In this document: piece by piece, positions 62,214 to 64,000 of the stretch
Layout: every line of letters starts with the position of its first letter
Position numbering within the stretch: position 1 is the first letter of the stretch
DNA from: Tautonia plasticadhaerens
GTDB taxonomy: Bacteria; Planctomycetota; Planctomycetia; Isosphaerales; Isosphaeraceae
Assembly (NCBI RefSeq): GCF_007752535.1
Contig: NZ_CP036426.1
Coordinates: 5,084,001-5,148,000 of the forward strand
Direction of reading: 5' to 3'
DNA: 64,000 bases
Made by a program: the position numbers and the translations under genes
The notes under the pieces: model-generated
The model's input: the letters and a program-made list of their open reading frames with translations, nothing else
Databases searched by the model: none
Told to the model about the DNA's origin: nothing

Positions 62214-63719
62214 ATGGTCAAAGAGATGAAGGGATGGGGCTCCATTGGGGAGAGATACACCTTCGGCTCATTCCAGACGGCCGAGGACGCCCTCATCAGC
62301 GGCGTGCGATGCACGGTGGCCTCGGGCGTCGTATACCTGGGCCCAGTACCCCCGGCAACCGGGATGCGCGGGTGGCAGGGGGACGGCCAGGATCTCCTGC
62401 ATTTCCTCATGCCCCTCGGCGATGACCCGATGGAGCCGAGCCACCAGTCGCTCGGAGCCCTGGCCCGCGTCCTGAGGGAGCGGGCCGAGTCGGCGGCAAG
62501 GGGCGAGGCCAACCTGGTCCCGGGCGACGAGGACCAGCGGAGGCTCGACTGGGCTGTCGACCGGCTGGTCGAGATCGCGCAGCGGATGAGGGACGCCGGG
62601 ACCTGGCTCGGCCAAGTTCACCTCGATAATGTACTGATCGTCGAGCCGGGCGGCTTCGGCAAACCGGAGATCATCTTGACCGACTGGGGATTCGCCTTCC
62701 AGCAGTCGCTCAGCTTCCGGCCGGACGGTGACGCCCCGCAATGGGTCCGCGCCTCCCCCTGGGCCATCCTGTGGGACGCGACGCCCGAGGAGATGAACCA
62801 GATCGCGTTGGAAGGGGGACGCCCGCCGGACGACCGCACCGATAGCCGCACCCTGGCGAGGCTGCTGGCCTGCCTGCTGGTCGGCCGAGAGGCGGTCGAG
62901 TCTTGGTTCGAGCCGGGGGGGCGGCACCCCGGTCGGGGGACGCCCTTCGCCGGCCTCCCCGAGGGGCGTGTCCGCACCTCAGCCGGGATCTGGCCCGTCC
63001 TGAAGAAGGCCCTGGAGGGCCGTTCGGGCCTGGACGAGCTGGGCGCCGGGATCAGGGCCAACCCGCCGAGCGGCCACTTCGTGGACCTCGTCGAGGCCAG
63101 TCGTCGGGAGGTTGAGGAAGAGCGCCATCGACAGCGCCTCCGCCGCCGACGGCTGTCCATGCAGCTCGGGGTCGGCATCCCCCTGCTGCTGGCCTCCGCC
63201 GCCGGAGGGTTCCTGGCCCTGAAGGCGAGCGGGCTCTTCGATCCGGAGCCGCCCTCCCACCCGCTCTGCCCGACGTGCCCCGGTTCCAGCCCGCTGACCG
63301 GAGCCCTCGAGCAGTTCGCCGAGGCAAGGGGACGGGCCGAGGAAGTCGTGCAGGCCGAGCAGGGGGACCTGGCACGGGCCGTCGGGGCGATCGCTCCCGC
63401 TCGGGACGGTCAGCTCGACGCGCTGGCTGAGCTTCATCGAGTGGCGATCGCCGACGGCCGCACTCCGACCGAGGCCGAGCGCGGGTGCCTGGCCAAGGTC
63501 TCCCGGGGGACGACGGACGACCTGCGCCGCGACTATGATCGCCTGTTCCGCCGGCTCGACGGACTCTCCGACGACCCCCGGACGGAATGCGAGCTCATCG
63601 ACAAGCTCATCTCCCAGGTCGAGGTGGTCGGTCAATTCGACCCAGAATTGGCGTCGGCCGATTGGGTCGCTCAACTCAAGGAGACGCGACGATGGAACTG
63701 CGGAGATCCCGAGCCCTGA
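62214..63719 (+). CDS. Membrane protein with degenerate protein-kinase-like domain
   Basis: 501 residues from ATG 62214 (a GTG at 62199 is also in frame). Around residue 135 the segment GQVHLDNVLIVEPGGFGKPE and then IILTDWGFAF resembles a kinase catalytic loop plus DFG motif, here H-L-D-N and D-W-G, but the expected H-R-D-x-K-x-x-N pattern and a clear ATP-binding Lys are absent. One membrane segment lies at about 318-335 (LGVGIPLLLASAAGGFLALK), followed by a helical region of about 150 residues. The architecture of a cytoplasmic kinase-like half, one membrane helix and an outer helical half is common for planctomycete Ser/Thr kinases; this member may be a pseudokinase. Its end overlaps the next gene by 28 bases. 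Confidence 0.65.
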   Translation: MVKEMKGWGSIGERYTFGSFQTAEDALISGVRCTVASGVVYLGPVPPATGMRGWQGDGQDLLHFLMPLGDDPMEPSHQSLGALARVLRERAESAARGEANLVPGDEDQRRLDWAVDRLVEIAQRMRDAGTWLGQVHLDNVLIVEPGGFGKPEIILTDWGFAFQQSLSFRPDGDAPQWVRASPWAILWDATPEEMNQIALEGGRPPDDRTDSRTLARLLACLLVGREAVESWFEPGGRHPGRGTPFAGLPEGRVRTSAGIWPVLKKALEGRSGLDELGAGIRANPPSGHFVDLVEASRREVEEERHRQRLRRRRLSMQLGVGIPLLLASAAGGFLALKASGLFDPEPPSHPLCPTCPGSSPLTGALEQFAEARGRAEEVVQAEQGDLARAVGAIAPARDGQLDALAELHRVAIADGRTPTEAERGCLAKVSRGTTDDLRRDYDRLFRRLDGLSDDPRTECELIDKLISQVEVVGQFDPELASADWVAQLKETRRWNCGDPEP

Positions 63720-64000
63720 TCGCGCTCGTCGTTGCGGCCGGGGTGTGCCCGGCCGCGCCGGGGCAGGAACCGGAGCCGGAACCGAAGGCGGCCGAGTCCG
63801 CGGGCGACGGGGGCTCGCCGGGGGTCCGGGCCGTGGTCCGGGACGACCCGGGACAAGCCGAGGCCCCGCGACCGTCGAACCTCTATATGGTCGTCCGGAC
63901 CGAGTCGTTCCAGGACTCCCGCGAGCTCGAGGACAAGATCCGGCTGGCAGCCGAGGCGATCGGCGACACTCAGGCGCGGCCCGAAGCGCGGCCGATCTCG
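63692..64000 (+). CDS. Start of a secreted protein of unknown function (3' end outside the window)
   Basis: ATG 63692 is preceded by GGAG about eight bases upstream and the frame stays open to the window end (103 codons). The N-terminus MELRRSRALIALVVAAGVCP followed by AAPGQEPEPEPK is a good signal peptide with cleavage near Ala-Pro-Gly. The mature part is charged and Ala/Glu-rich with NLYMVVRTESFQDSRELEDK. It overlaps the kinase-like gene and is probably co-expressed, perhaps as its extracytoplasmic partner (inference). Confidence 0.7.
   Translation, partial: MELRRSRALIALVVAAGVCPAAPGQEPEPEPKAAESAGDGGSPGVRAVVRDDPGQAEAPRPSNLYMVVRTESFQDSRELEDKIRLAAEAIGDTQARPEARPIS

Noticed and set aside
1-64000. 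tRNA or rRNA genes
   Set aside because: No cloverleaf-like or rRNA-like sequence was noticed, though a covariance search was not possible.

Overview
The window is a high-GC stretch of a bacterial chromosome. I infer a planctomycete, probably of the Isosphaeraceae type. The reasons are the gene content (many polysaccharide-export and glycosyltransferase genes, an HTTM protein, several large zinc-ribbon serine recombinases, and ISKra4, IS701, IS1182, ISAzo13, IS110 and IS630 transposases) and the codon style. This is not proven by any rRNA or marker gene in the window.

Bases 1-20299 are a surface-polysaccharide locus, mostly on the + strand. It starts with the end of a fumarylacetoacetate-hydrolase-family gene. 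It then has a Wzm/Wzt-type ABC exporter with a C-terminal cargo-binding domain, a frameshifted sulfotransferase, a methyltransferase and a GT4 glycosyltransferase. Next come a LamG protein and gmhA (both on the - strand), a membrane protein with an HTTM partner, a CMP-sugar synthetase, an intact sulfotransferase, a 2-hydroxyacid dehydrogenase, an MptE-like (DUF115) protein and four further glycosyltransferases. The product is presumably a sulfated, heteropolymeric glycan exported by the ABC transporter.

Bases 20400-22350 hold a damaged IS4 element against the 3' remnant of an IS3 element. Bases 22467-27413 carry two half-size ABC exporters in tandem, whose motifs predict a heterodimer with one degenerate ATP site, plus a GT2 enzyme. 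Bases 27784-39399 are a tight + strand operon, most junctions being ATGA overlaps: two GT9 heptosyltransferases, three other glycosyltransferases, an SDR, gmhB, hldE, an O-carbamoyltransferase, a small NTF2-like protein and a radical SAM/SPASM enzyme. With gmhA at 8.4-9.0 kb this supplies the steps from sedoheptulose 7-phosphate to ADP-heptose. No hldD epimerase is seen.

Bases 39605-61440 are a 22-kb mobile-element island with almost no other genes. Elements are nested: IS1182 inside IS701 (16-bp ends, 4-bp target duplication); a 255-bp MITE inside IS630 (34-bp ends, 5-bp duplication); a recombinase element inside another recombinase gene; and another recombinase element inside an IS3 transposase. 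Four related large serine recombinases (one intact, three altered or broken) come with a small companion gene just upstream. In three copies that companion appears to be read through a C7 tract by a +1 frame change. Three of the elements sit directly after a CTSAAG hexamer. I consider this recombinase-plus-companion family the most novel content of the window.

The last 2 kb hold a degenerate-kinase-like membrane protein overlapping the start of a secreted protein that runs off the end.
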